Shown piece after piece: positions 1 through 6,493 of a stretch of DNA of 64,000 nucleotides (its first letter is position 1; every line of letters starts with the position of its first letter). The position numbers were made by a program, and so were the translations under genes. The DNA is from Nocardiopsis sp. FIRDI 009 (GTDB lineage Bacteria; Actinomycetota; Actinomycetes; Streptosporangiales; Streptosporangiaceae). The stretch spans positions 62,001 through 126,000 of the forward strand of contig NZ_QPNC01000015.1 in assembly GCF_003386285.1 (NCBI RefSeq), read 5' to 3'. The notes below the pieces were generated by a model, which had not been told where the DNA came from, ran no database searches, and was given only the letters and a program-made list of their open reading frames with translations.

Positions 1-672
1 TTCGCGGCGGGCGAGGTCGCGGGAGGGATGCACGGCTCCAACCGACTGGGCGGCAACTCCCTGTCCGACCTGCTGGTGTTCGGGCGGCGGGCCGGGCTCG
101 GGGCGTGCGGCTACCTGGACTCGCGCGACGGCCCCGAACCGCCGCGCGCCGCGGTCGACGGCGCGGTCGAGCGGGCGGTCGCCGAGGCGCTGTACCCGCT
201 CAGGCAGGGGGACGGGGTCAACCCCTACGACGTGCACGGACAGCTCCAGGACACGATGAACGACCTGGTCGGCATCATCCGGCGCGGACCGGAGATGGAA
301 CGGGCGCTGGAGCGGCTGGACGAGTTGGAGGAACGGTCCCGGCTCCTGTGCGCGCCCGGCGACCGGGTGTACAACCCCGGCTGGCACCTGGCGCTGGCGC
401 TGCCCAACATGGTCCTGGTGTCGCGGGCGATCGCCACCGCCGCGCTGGAACGCACCGAGTCGCGCGGCGGGCACACGCGCGACGACCATCCGGACATGTC
501 GCCGGAGTGGCGGCGGGTGAACCTGGCGGTCCGGGCGGACGGCGACGATCAGGTCGTCCTGACCCGGCGTCCGGTCGCCGACGTGCCGCCCGAGCTGCTG
601 GCCCTGTTCGAGCGTGACGAACTGGCCAAGTACCTGACCGAGGAAGAGCTGCCCGAGGAGGAGCGGTCATGA
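1..672 (+). CDS. sdhA: Succinate dehydrogenase/fumarate reductase flavoprotein subunit, C-terminal part
   Basis: The gene enters from the left edge; the frame is open from base 1, leaving 223 residues and a stop. The first residues include [22 protein letters not shown], the conserved stretch near the FAD and substrate site of SdhA/FrdA. The rest is the helical C-terminal domain of the family. The subunit oxidises succinate to fumarate (or the reverse) through covalently bound FAD; the FAD-linking histidine lies outside the window. The stop codon overlaps the ATG of the iron-sulfur subunit gene (ATGA), so the two are translationally coupled. The family is secure; the direction of catalysis cannot be read here. 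Confidence 0.95.
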   Translation, partial: FAAGEVAGGMHGSNRLGGNSLSDLLVFGRRAGLGACGYLDSRDGPEPPRAAVDGAVERAVAEALYPLRQGDGVNPYDVHGQLQDTMNDLVGIIRRGPEMERALERLDELEERSRLLCAPGDRVYNPGWHLALALPNMVLVSRAIATAALERTESRGGHTRDDHPDMSPEWRRVNLAVRADGDDQVVLTRRPVADVPPELLALFERDELAKYLTEEELPEEERS

Positions 673-1463
673 GTGAGCGGAAGTTCCGGGTGTGGCGCGG
701 CTCCGGCGAGGGCGGCGGCCTGACCGACTACACGGTGGACGTGCACGAGGGCGAGGTGGTGCTCGACGTGCTGCACCGCCTCCAGGCCACCCAGGCGCCC
801 GACCTCGCCGTCCGGTGGAACTGCAAGGCGGGCAAGTGCGGGTCGTGCTCGGTGGAGATCAACGGCAGACCCCGGTTGTCGTGCATGACCCGGATGAGCG
901 TGTTCGAGCCGGACGAGGTCGTGACCGTGACGCCGATGCGCACCTTCCCCGTGGTCAGGGACCTGGTGTGCGACGTGTCGTTCAATTACCGGAAGGCGCG
1001 GGAGATCCCGTCCTTCACCCCCGATCCGAACACCGGGCCGGGCGACTTCCGGATGAGGCAGGAGGATGTGGAGCGGTCACAGGAGTTCCGCAAGTGCATC
1101 GAGTGCTTCCTGTGCAACAACGTGTGCCACGTGATCCGTGACCACGAGGAGAACATGGAGCACTTCTCCGGGCCGCGGTTCCTCATGCGGGTGGCGGAGT
1201 TGGAGATGCATCCCGAGGACACCGCGGACCGGAGGAAGATCGCGCAGGACGAGTTCGGGATGGGGTACTGCAACATCACCAAGTGCTGCACGGAGGTGTG
1301 CCCGGAGGGGATCCACATCACCGACAACGCGCTGATCCCGCTCAAGGAGCGGGTGGTGGACCGCAAGTACGACCCGCTGGTGTGGCTGGGGTCGAAGATC
1401 GGCGTGCGCCCCAAGGACACGCCGATCGTGCCGAACACCCGGCGGCCCGCCGACGAGGGCTGA
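669..1463 (+). CDS. sdhB: Succinate dehydrogenase/fumarate reductase iron-sulfur subunit
   Basis: This 264-residue protein carries electrons from the flavoprotein to the membrane quinone site. An N-terminal plant-type ferredoxin domain shows the 2Fe-2S cysteines C52, C57, C60 and C72. The C-terminal domain has two cysteine groups, C143-C146-C149-C153 and C201/C206/C207/C211, which should bind the [4Fe-4S] and [3Fe-4S] clusters. The ATG overlaps the sdhA stop. No membrane anchor gene follows: a strong terminator lies 11 bases downstream. The cytochrome b subunit is therefore probably upstream of sdhA, as in other actinobacterial operons of this type; that is inference. Confidence 0.95.
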   Translation: MSERKFRVWRGSGEGGGLTDYTVDVHEGEVVLDVLHRLQATQAPDLAVRWNCKAGKCGSCSVEINGRPRLSCMTRMSVFEPDEVVTVTPMRTFPVVRDLVCDVSFNYRKAREIPSFTPDPNTGPGDFRMRQEDVERSQEFRKCIECFLCNNVCHVIRDHEENMEHFSGPRFLMRVAELEMHPEDTADRRKIAQDEFGMGYCNITKCCTEVCPEGIHITDNALIPLKERVVDRKYDPLVWLGSKIGVRPKDTPIVPNTRRPADEG

Positions 1464-1473
1464 TGTCCGCTGC

Positions 1474-1509
1474 CGTGTGGGGCGGCGGTGTCGTCCGCCG
1501 CCCCACACG
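1474..1509 (+). terminator. Intrinsic terminator after sdhB
   Basis: Two perfectly complementary 15-base arms (1474-1488 and 1495-1509) surround a 6-base loop, directly after the sdhB stop. There is no long T-run, as is usual in high-GC actinomycetes. It sits between convergent genes and could also terminate the minus-strand gene ending at 1515. Confidence 0.85.
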
Positions 1510-1514
1510 GGTGG

Positions 1515-2108
1515 TCAGTGCGCGAAGACGAAGGGACGCGATGCGTCCGGAGCCGTCCCGAGGTCGCCGCTGTGCTCACGGGCGCGCTGGCTCTGCCAGG
1601 CACGGACCAGGCTGGCGAGTTCGTCGAACTCCCCCGGTTCCCGCGTGATCGGAGCCGCGAGCAGGTCACCTTCGGGGACCGGACGCGGGGTGGGAACGTG
1701 CGGGGTCGGAGATGTGGGGGCCGCGTGTTTGGGGGTGTAGGCGGTCGCGCGTTCGGGGGTCGGCACCCGGGGCCGGAGCGGACTGGCGAGGGTCGGCCGT
1801 GTCGTCCGGGCGCGCAGGCGGCGGGCGGGGTGCGCGTCCGCGTAGGCGAGTTCTCGCTCGTGGGCGACGACGTAGGGCCGGACGAAGGCGGCGTCCCTGG
1901 CCGGAGGGGTCGGACGCGGCGCCGGAGGGGCGCTGACCTGCGGGGGCTCGGGCGTCGGCTCGGAGATGACGGGGGCGGGCGTCGGCGCGTAGCGGCGGAC
2001 CCGGGTGGAACGGTGACGGCGGGCACTGTGACGGCCGCGCGCGGGAGCGAGGAGGGCTTTGACGGTCTCCAGGGCAGACCTGAGGACCGCACGGCTAAAC
2101 TGAGCCAT
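1515..2108 (-). CDS. Proline/arginine-rich protein of unknown function
   Basis: Starting at ATG 2108 the protein has 197 residues. This start is chosen because AAGGA stands 8 bases upstream; a longer in-frame reading begins in AT-rich, non-coding-like DNA. The N-terminus is a short amphipathic segment (about residues 1-18) followed by a basic motif, GRHSARRHRSTRVRRY, then a long Pro/Thr/Ala-rich linker. A conserved-looking piece, AFVRPYVVAHERELAYADAH, lies near the middle; this VRPYVVAHERE pattern is recurrent in small actinomycete proteins of unknown role. No catalytic motif or membrane segment is visible. Function is not assigned. Confidence 0.6.
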   Translation of the reverse strand: MAQFSRAVLRSALETVKALLAPARGRHSARRHRSTRVRRYAPTPAPVISEPTPEPPQVSAPPAPRPTPPARDAAFVRPYVVAHERELAYADAHPARRLRARTTRPTLASPLRPRVPTPERATAYTPKHAAPTSPTPHVPTPRPVPEGDLLAAPITREPGEFDELASLVRAWQSQRAREHSGDLGTAPDASRPFVFAH

Positions 2109-2460
2109 GTCGGCAATCCTTGGGTTCAAGAACGAACTTGCTGACCACGACCCCGGGCGGTTTGCTACCGTCGCGGGGTCTTCGGCGTATGAAGTTGTGG
2201 GTTTGGCAAGAAGATTAGGGCACGCCGCGATGCGGTGGCGAACTTTTCTGCGAACTGAGTCAGAAAAACTTCCCCACTTGCCCATCAGCCCAGCTCAGAG
2301 CACACACCAAAAATGGATGTGCTCATTTCCCTACCTCGCCAGAACTATCCCCTTCACCCGAATTGAAAGGATTTATACACGCCGACAGAAACATAGAAGG
2401 GGCGGCACTCCCCTAGAAGTTCCGTCCCTGAGTAGGACCGCCCGAAGGTGGACGAAACAC
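2109..2460. other. Intergenic region, unusually AT-rich
   Basis: About 350 bases without a credible gene separate the unknown protein gene from the HD hydrolase gene. Composition is clearly richer in A and T than the surroundings, especially 2200-2400. A reading frame crossing it on the plus strand lacks actinomycete codon bias and was not accepted. It should hold the promoter of the minus-strand gene starting at 2108. The composition change may mark the left edge of the accessory region that follows. Confidence 0.5.
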
Positions 2461-3045
2461 CTACAGCGGCGGCTTCGCGTCCCGCGCCTCATGCATCCAC
2501 GCCAGCGATGACCGCTCCAACGCCGCCTTCGCCAACCGCTGCGCCGACGCGGTCTTCAACGCCGCCAACGACGTATCCACCCACGCCTGCGTGTCCGTCC
2601 CCCGCTGCTGGTACTCCACCGCCTGCAACAGGCACTCCAGCTTGTCAGCGTCCTTCGCACACACCGACTCCGGAGATTCCTTCGCCTCGTACTCGGCCAC
2701 CGCGCCGCTGACCATGTCAGCCACTACCTCAGGCAACCCCGCCACCTGGTCCGCGGTCACCGACTCAGGTGGTGCCGCCTTCAGGTACCGCTTCCCGATG
2801 TAGGGCACGTCCATCGTGCGGGTCTCCTGCGTGTCATGGAACAACGCCAGGAACGCCGCCCGCTCCGGGTTCGCGCCCTCCATCGACGCGAGCACCGCCG
2901 CGACGACCGCCGTCCGGTGCGAGTGGTCCGCGATCGACTCCGCATCGGGCACCCCGGCGATCACCCACCCGGTGCGCTTGTACCGCTTGAGCAGGCCGAT
3001 CTCGTACAGGAAGTCCACGGTGGGGGTGTCCTGCCCGTCTGCCAT
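2461..3045 (-). CDS. HD domain-containing hydrolase (HDDC2/YfbR-like)
   Basis: This 194-residue protein has the metal-binding signature of HD phosphohydrolases: H41/H43 in IADHSHR, the H70-D71 pair in ALFHDTQE, and a downstream Asp in KDADKLE. Length and motif order match the HD_3 (HDDC2, YfbR) family, whose characterised members are 5'-deoxynucleotidases acting on dNMPs. It diverges from the flavoprotein gene (3111); the short gap holds one copy of the GACATCTAC motif. Substrate is inferred from family only. Such genes often occur with NUDIX, Xre and flavoprotein genes in actinomycetes, as here. Confidence 0.85.
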   Translation of the reverse strand: MADGQDTPTVDFLYEIGLLKRYKRTGWVIAGVPDAESIADHSHRTAVVAAVLASMEGANPERAAFLALFHDTQETRTMDVPYIGKRYLKAAPPESVTADQVAGLPEVVADMVSGAVAEYEAKESPESVCAKDADKLECLLQAVEYQQRGTDTQAWVDTSLAALKTASAQRLAKAALERSSLAWMHEARDAKPPL

Positions 3046-3092
3046 AGGGGGTCCCTTCTACCTTCGGTGGATCATCATGTCGTCCGAGTCTC

Positions 3093-3101
3093 GACATCTA
3101 C
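3093..3101 (+). promoter_or_regulatory. Operator-like motif upstream of the flavoprotein gene
   Basis: GACATCTAC at this position is the reverse complement of GTAGATGTC inside the palindrome at 5050-5063. It lies 9 bases upstream of the flavoprotein start, in the divergent promoter region shared with the HD gene. It may be a half-site for the Xre-type regulator encoded at 4255-4992. This is pattern-based inference. Confidence 0.4.
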
Positions 3102-3110
3102 ACTGCCCGC

Positions 3111-3616
3111 ATGGCGAAAACCCTCTACCTCGTCGTCTCCGGCGCTCCTGCCCCCGAAGGCGTGACCGATCTCGTGCGCCGACTGCAAAGCGACGGCTAC
3201 ACGGTGGTGTGCCTGTCCACTCCCCTCGGCACGAGGTTCCACGACCTTGACGAACTGGAGAAACTGACCGGTGAACCGGTCCGGGTCGAGTACCGGATGC
3301 CCGGCACCGGCAAGAGCCTCCCACCCGCCGACCTCGTCGTGGCGTGCCCGCTCACCTTCAACAGCGTGAACAAGTTCGCCAACGGCCACGCCGACAACTT
3401 CGCGATCGGGCTTCTGTGCGAAATGGTCGGCTACGGTGTTCCGACCGTCGTCGTCCCCCACTGCAAACCCCAGCTCGCCGCGCACCCGGCGTTCCAACGG
3501 TCACTCGACACCCTCAGAGGCATCCCCGCCGTCACCCTTATGTACGACCATGACGCCCCTACGAATCCCGCCTCCCCACCTGGGAACGCCTACACGCGAC
3601 CATCCGCGCTCTGTAG
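3111..3616 (+). pseudogene. Flavoprotein (PPC-decarboxylase-like) gene with a frameshift near its end
   Basis: The start encodes MAKTLYLVVSGAP and the body matches the small FMN-binding Flavoprotein family (phosphopantothenoylcysteine decarboxylase fold), including VVACPLTFNSVNKFANGHADN. After ...VTLMYDHDAP (codons to about 3559) the open frame drifts into a proline-rich tail ending at 3698. Moving back one base in the C-run at 3556-3559 gives YESRLPTWERLHATIRAL and a stop at 3614-3616, a natural helical end for the family. So one base appears to be missing. It could be a true mutation or a sequencing error in the C-run; the rest of the gene is intact, about 168 residues when corrected. Confidence 0.7.
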
Positions 3617-3763
3617 ATCGGAGGCCCCGGGTGGCCGCAGCCGCCAGGGGCCAGATCATCCGCCGCGCCGGTTCCAGTGTGTCGTCCGTCCGCCCTGAGC
3701 ACGAAATCATCGCCGACCCCGCACACCGATGGCCCGTCCGAGGTGGCCGACCGGTAGTGCCCT

Positions 3764-4258
3764 TCACGCGATGTACGGCGGCTCCCCCGACAAACCCCAG
3801 TCGATCCGCTGCCGCAGCGCCGGAGCGATCGGGTATTCCCCCAGGTCGGCCGGATCCACCCATCGCACTTCGAGCGCCTCATCTGGCGCTGGAGCGACCC
3901 TCCCACCGACCACACGACCGCGCACACAGATATTGATGGGCTGGCGCACCTCGTCAAGCTTGTCGCCGTGCCAGTACGCGATCACGTGATCCGGTGTGGA
4001 GAACACCCCAACGAGGCCAGTGATCTCGATATCCAGGCCGGTCTCCTCCCGACACTCACGAATCGCGCCCGTACCGACGCTCTCACCCTTCTTCACCGCG
4101 CCCGTGGGGATCGTCCACAGGTGGTTGTCGGTGCGTTTGAGCAACAGCAACCGGCCGTCATCGTCCTGCACGAAAGCCGACGCGGATGTCTTGCGTGACG
4201 TCGGCTTGGGGGCATCGGGATCCTGCCAGTGATCCACACGGCGAGTCCTACGGGTCAC
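3764..4258 (-). CDS. NUDIX hydrolase
   Basis: A perfect NUDIX box, G-x5-E-x7-REUxEExGU, runs from G53 to L75 (GAVKKGES...REETGL), counting from the GTG at 4258. These enzymes hydrolyse a nucleoside diphosphate linked to another moiety; the substrate cannot be told from sequence. The GTG start overlaps the stop of the regulator gene (GTGA) and has GGAG 5 bases upstream, so it is preferred over an ATG 39 bases further up. The predicted protein has 164 residues. Coupling to the Xre gene suggests joint expression. Confidence 0.85.
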   Translation of the reverse strand: MTRRTRRVDHWQDPDAPKPTSRKTSASAFVQDDDGRLLLLKRTDNHLWTIPTGAVKKGESVGTGAIRECREETGLDIEITGLVGVFSTPDHVIAYWHGDKLDEVRQPINICVRGRVVGGRVAPAPDEALEVRWVDPADLGEYPIAPALRQRIDWGLSGEPPYIA

Positions 4259-4992
4259 GACTTCTCCATTCGGGGCATCGGGCGTGCCGACGCCCATACC
4301 CGCTCATACGACTCCACATACGTGTTGAAGTACGCCCCGTCCATACGCCGCAAATGCGTCACCGGAGTGAACGCCGCCAGAATCCCGTAGGCGTGCCCGT
4401 TGACGAGCATGTCGTCATCGAACCGGTAGATGCTGTTGTACAAGGGCGCATCGTGCAGGCGAATCTCGACCTCCGGCGGCATCCGCTGGTCGTAGTAGGA
4501 CATCACCGAGGTCACCCGACCGGCGACACCACCACCGATACGGTGCTCCTTGTCGCGAGCCGCGAGCTGCATCCCATCCGGGTCACCGAGGAGGAGACGC
4601 ACCCGTACCTTGTCACTCGCCTTCTGTACCAGTGTCGGTAGCCAATCGGGGTGCTCTTCGGTGAGGAACAGGCCCGCATAGGCAAGTAGACACACATCGC
4701 GTTCCGCACCGCGTAGCAACTCCATCCACAGGTGACGGGGCACGTCCGCGCGACGCGGCCACGTCGCGGCGATCTCCGCCCCCGTCAATGACGCTTTGTT
4801 GACGGCCTCCGGCCACAGGTAGGAGTCGTCCTCGCGCAGGATTGCGGCGACCCGGTAACGGGTGGACGCGTAGGGGATGGTGCCGCTAATCCACCGCTCA
4901 ACGCTCTTGGTGGACACTTCTGCGGCTTCAGCGAGAGCTCGGGTGTCAAGCCCGGCGCGAAGCATGGCACGGCGCAAGCGTTCGTTGACCAT
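4255..4992 (-). CDS. Xre-family DNA-binding regulator with a C-terminal effector-like domain
   Basis: The 245-residue protein begins with a Xre-type helix-turn-helix (about residues 14-40: DTRALAEAAEVSTKSVERWI). A larger domain follows that resembles the DUF5919-type C-terminal region of actinomycete Xre proteins (YLWPEA, LLLGDPDG, then VNGHAYG). In that family the C-terminal part is a degenerate phospholipase-D-like fold; this is from family memory. The gene is followed without a gap by the NUDIX gene. A palindrome at 5050-5063, in the divergent region, is a candidate binding site, with a half-site at 3093-3101. It may regulate itself, the flavoprotein gene and the small genes starting at 5161. 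Confidence 0.8.
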   Translation of the reverse strand: MVNERLRRAMLRAGLDTRALAEAAEVSTKSVERWISGTIPYASTRYRVAAILREDDSYLWPEAVNKASLTGAEIAATWPRRADVPRHLWMELLRGAERDVCLLAYAGLFLTEEHPDWLPTLVQKASDKVRVRLLLGDPDGMQLAARDKEHRIGGGVAGRVTSVMSYYDQRMPPEVEIRLHDAPLYNSIYRFDDDMLVNGHAYGILAAFTPVTHLRRMDGAYFNTYVESYERVWASARPMPRMEKS

Positions 4993-5049
4993 GCGGCCAT
5001 GCTAGACATCGGCCGACATCCGCAGGCACGAATCGGACACGAAGGTGTC

Positions 5050-5063
5050 GGTAGATGTCTACC
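5050..5063. promoter_or_regulatory. Palindromic operator candidate between the Xre gene and the small-gene operon
   Basis: GGTAGA-TG-TCTACC is a perfect 6-base inverted repeat with a 2-base centre, 58 bases upstream of the Xre start and about 100 bases upstream of the gene at 5161. A related TAGACATC lies at 5003-5010, and GACATCTAC recurs at 3093-3101. The spacing and recurrence suit a helix-turn-helix dimer site. Binding is inferred. Confidence 0.5.
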
Positions 5064-5160
5064 TGTGTCGGTGCGCTGTCCGCAACCGCCTTGGGACCGT
5101 AGGTGCACAGAGTCCTGACGGCCGATGTGGCGGCCCCTATCTGAATGCGCAGGTGGAGAC

Positions 5161-5391
5161 ATGCCCAAGCTTGTCCAACAGCAGCCACCCAACGCGCCAC
5201 GGACGGCGGACGAGCGCAACCCCCGTATCGCCGCATTCCGCCGGGACTTCCCCGGGTGGACGGCGTGGGAGGCCGACGGCTCCTGGCGGGCCCTGCGCGT
5301 CGACGGCCGGGACGGGCTGGTCGGCCTGACCGCCGCCTCTCTCACCGAACTCCGGATGAGGCTCGCCGAAGCGCTGCGGGTCGCCTCATGA
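5161..5391 (+). CDS. Small protein of unknown function
   Basis: It encodes 76 residues, starting MPKLVQQQPPNAPRT; GGTGGAG 4-5 bases upstream supports ATG 5161 over an earlier in-frame ATG. The middle reads FPGWTAWEADGSWRALRVDG, followed by a helical end (TELRMRLAEALRVA). No known catalytic motif is seen. Its stop overlaps the next start (ATGA), making it the first gene of a tightly packed run of four. Proteins of this size and pattern commonly accompany Xre regulators in actinomycetes; no function is known to me. Confidence 0.7.
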   Translation: MPKLVQQQPPNAPRTADERNPRIAAFRRDFPGWTAWEADGSWRALRVDGRDGLVGLTAASLTELRMRLAEALRVAS

Positions 5392-5660
5392 GCGCGAAGA
5401 CCGACCTCGCCCGCCTCCGGGCCGAGTACGGGGACCGGTACTGGATCCGGTGCACGGAGCACACCTGGATCGCCACCGACCGGGACCCGTACACGACCAC
5501 CGAACCGACGCTGATGGCGGACACCCCGGGCCAGCTCGCCGAAAGGCTGGCCAACCCGGGGCCGCGCGTCGGCACGCCGTTCCCGATCGGGGTGTACGGG
5601 GTCGACCCGCAGGCGGCCCTGATCGCCCCCGCGCCGCGCACCCCCTACTCCCGCCCATGA
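5388..5660 (+). CDS. Small protein of unknown function
   Basis: A 90-residue product, beginning MSAKTDLARLRAEYGDRYWI, is coupled to both neighbours through ATGA overlaps. The first half reads like a small mixed fold (WIRCTEHTWIATDRDPYTTTEPTL); the second half is proline- and glycine-rich. There is no signal peptide or membrane segment. The content of Trp, Cys and charged residues and the strong codon bias argue that it is real. Function is unassigned; co-translation with its neighbours suggests a shared role. Confidence 0.65.
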   Translation: MSAKTDLARLRAEYGDRYWIRCTEHTWIATDRDPYTTTEPTLMADTPGQLAERLANPGPRVGTPFPIGVYGVDPQAALIAPAPRTPYSRP

Positions 5661-5893
5661 AAGGCACCGCGACGATGACCGCCGAGCACGGCTCCGCCCC
5701 GGCCGCCGGAAGCCTCATGACGCCCAACGAGGTCGCCGCCCTCTTCCGGGTTCACGCCAGCACTGTCGTCCGCTGGGCCAGGGAGGGCCACCTGACCAGC
5801 CTCACGACGCCGACCGGACGCCACCGTTTCCCCGCCGAACACGTCCACGCCCTCCTCACTCGGGAGGCCCGTACCGGCACCGAGCGCCCCTGA
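5657..5893 (+). CDS. BldC-like MerR-type DNA-binding protein
   Basis: The 78-residue product holds one winged helix-turn-helix: LMTPNEVAALFRVHASTVVR, then WAREGHLTSL and GRHRF. This is the BldC/excisionase-type layout of a lone MerR-like domain without an effector domain. BldC in Streptomyces is a developmental regulator that binds DNA cooperatively as head-to-tail oligomers. The ATG at 5657 overlaps the previous stop; an internal ATG at 5675 is also possible. As the only DNA-binding protein in this operon it could regulate the lasso cluster 430 bases downstream, or act as an excisionase-like factor. Confidence 0.8.
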   Translation: MKGTATMTAEHGSAPAAGSLMTPNEVAALFRVHASTVVRWAREGHLTSLTTPTGRHRFPAEHVHALLTREARTGTERP

Positions 5894-5921
5894 CCCGCCC
5901 ACGAACGACCAGGAGCCACCC

Positions 5922-6257
5922 GTGCCCCATGCGACCCGGCAGGACCACGCGCCCCTCCCTCGACGCGTCCGCCGTTCCGCGCCGCTCGCCACCGTCCGCC
6001 CCCTCCCCGTCCACCCGTACGGCCGAGCGAACACCACCGGCCCCGACGACCTGTCGGGCCTGACCGGGGCCGTCCGAACCCTTCTCCGTCACCGTCCCGA
6101 CCTCGCTCACCCCACCCCCACGACCGGGAGGACGCCGCCCATCACCGACCTGCTCATCTCCCTGGCCGAGGTCCACCGGCTCGCCCTGACCATCGACGCC
6201 GACAAGGAGGCGGCCGACATCGTCCGCCTCGTCGGCACCCTCCGCGTCACAACGTGA
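5922..6257 (+). CDS. Small protein of unknown function
   Basis: Translation from GTG 5922 (AGGAG 6 bases upstream) gives 111 residues. The first 70 are rich in Arg, Pro and Thr and probably disordered. The last 40 form a likely helix pair, ITDLLISLAEVHRLALTIDA followed by DKEAADIVRLVGTL. No motif is recognised. It is the last gene before the lasso precursor and, with 28 bases to the gene before it, belongs to the same run. No hairpin terminator separates it clearly from the lasso genes. Confidence 0.65.
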   Translation: MPHATRQDHAPLPRRVRRSAPLATVRPLPVHPYGRANTTGPDDLSGLTGAVRTLLRHRPDLAHPTPTTGRTPPITDLLISLAEVHRLALTIDADKEAADIVRLVGTLRVTT

Positions 6258-6325
6258 CTCCGACCATCTCCGTGAACCAAAGGAAGGCACTCACAGGGTG
6301 CTCACCCTCAACAGAAAGGAAGCTG

Positions 6326-6433
6326 ATGGACGACCGCACCGATGGTGAAGAGATCATGCTCGGCGACGTCGCGGACCTGACCCTCGGCGAGGGCTCGGAC
6401 GACAACGAGGACAAGCGCCAGGTCTACTGCTAG
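6326..6433 (+). CDS. Lasso peptide precursor, albusnodin type
   Basis: This short gene encodes 35 residues: a 20-residue leader ending GDVADLTL and the predicted core GEGSDDNEDKRQVYC. Thr at position -2 of the cleavage site and Gly1 of the core are hallmarks of lasso precursors. Albusnodin, as I recall it, has the core GQGGGQSEDKRRAYNC; the two share G1, G3, EDKR at 8-11, Y14 and a final Cys. By analogy the macrolactam joins Gly1 to Glu8 or Asp9, and Lys10 is the acetylation site. AAGGA lies 5 bases before the ATG. Cyclase, B protein and GNAT genes follow directly. Confidence 0.85.
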   Translation: MDDRTDGEEIMLGDVADLTLGEGSDDNEDKRQVYC

Positions 6434-6493
6434 CCGTCTGCTCACCGGGGCGTCCGCGGTGGCGCGGGCGCCCCTCTTCTCCAAGGGGACCCG

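Noticed and set aside
2107-2511. Plus-strand open frame of 134 codons
   Set aside because: It crosses the AT-rich intergenic region, has poor codon bias and overlaps the 3' end of the HD gene.
6298-6348. Short GTG frame with a ribosome-site-like AAAGGAAG before it, overlapping the lasso precursor start
   Set aside because: It has 16 codons, is out of frame with the precursor and has no recognisable content; the AAAGGAAG duplication is probably chance.
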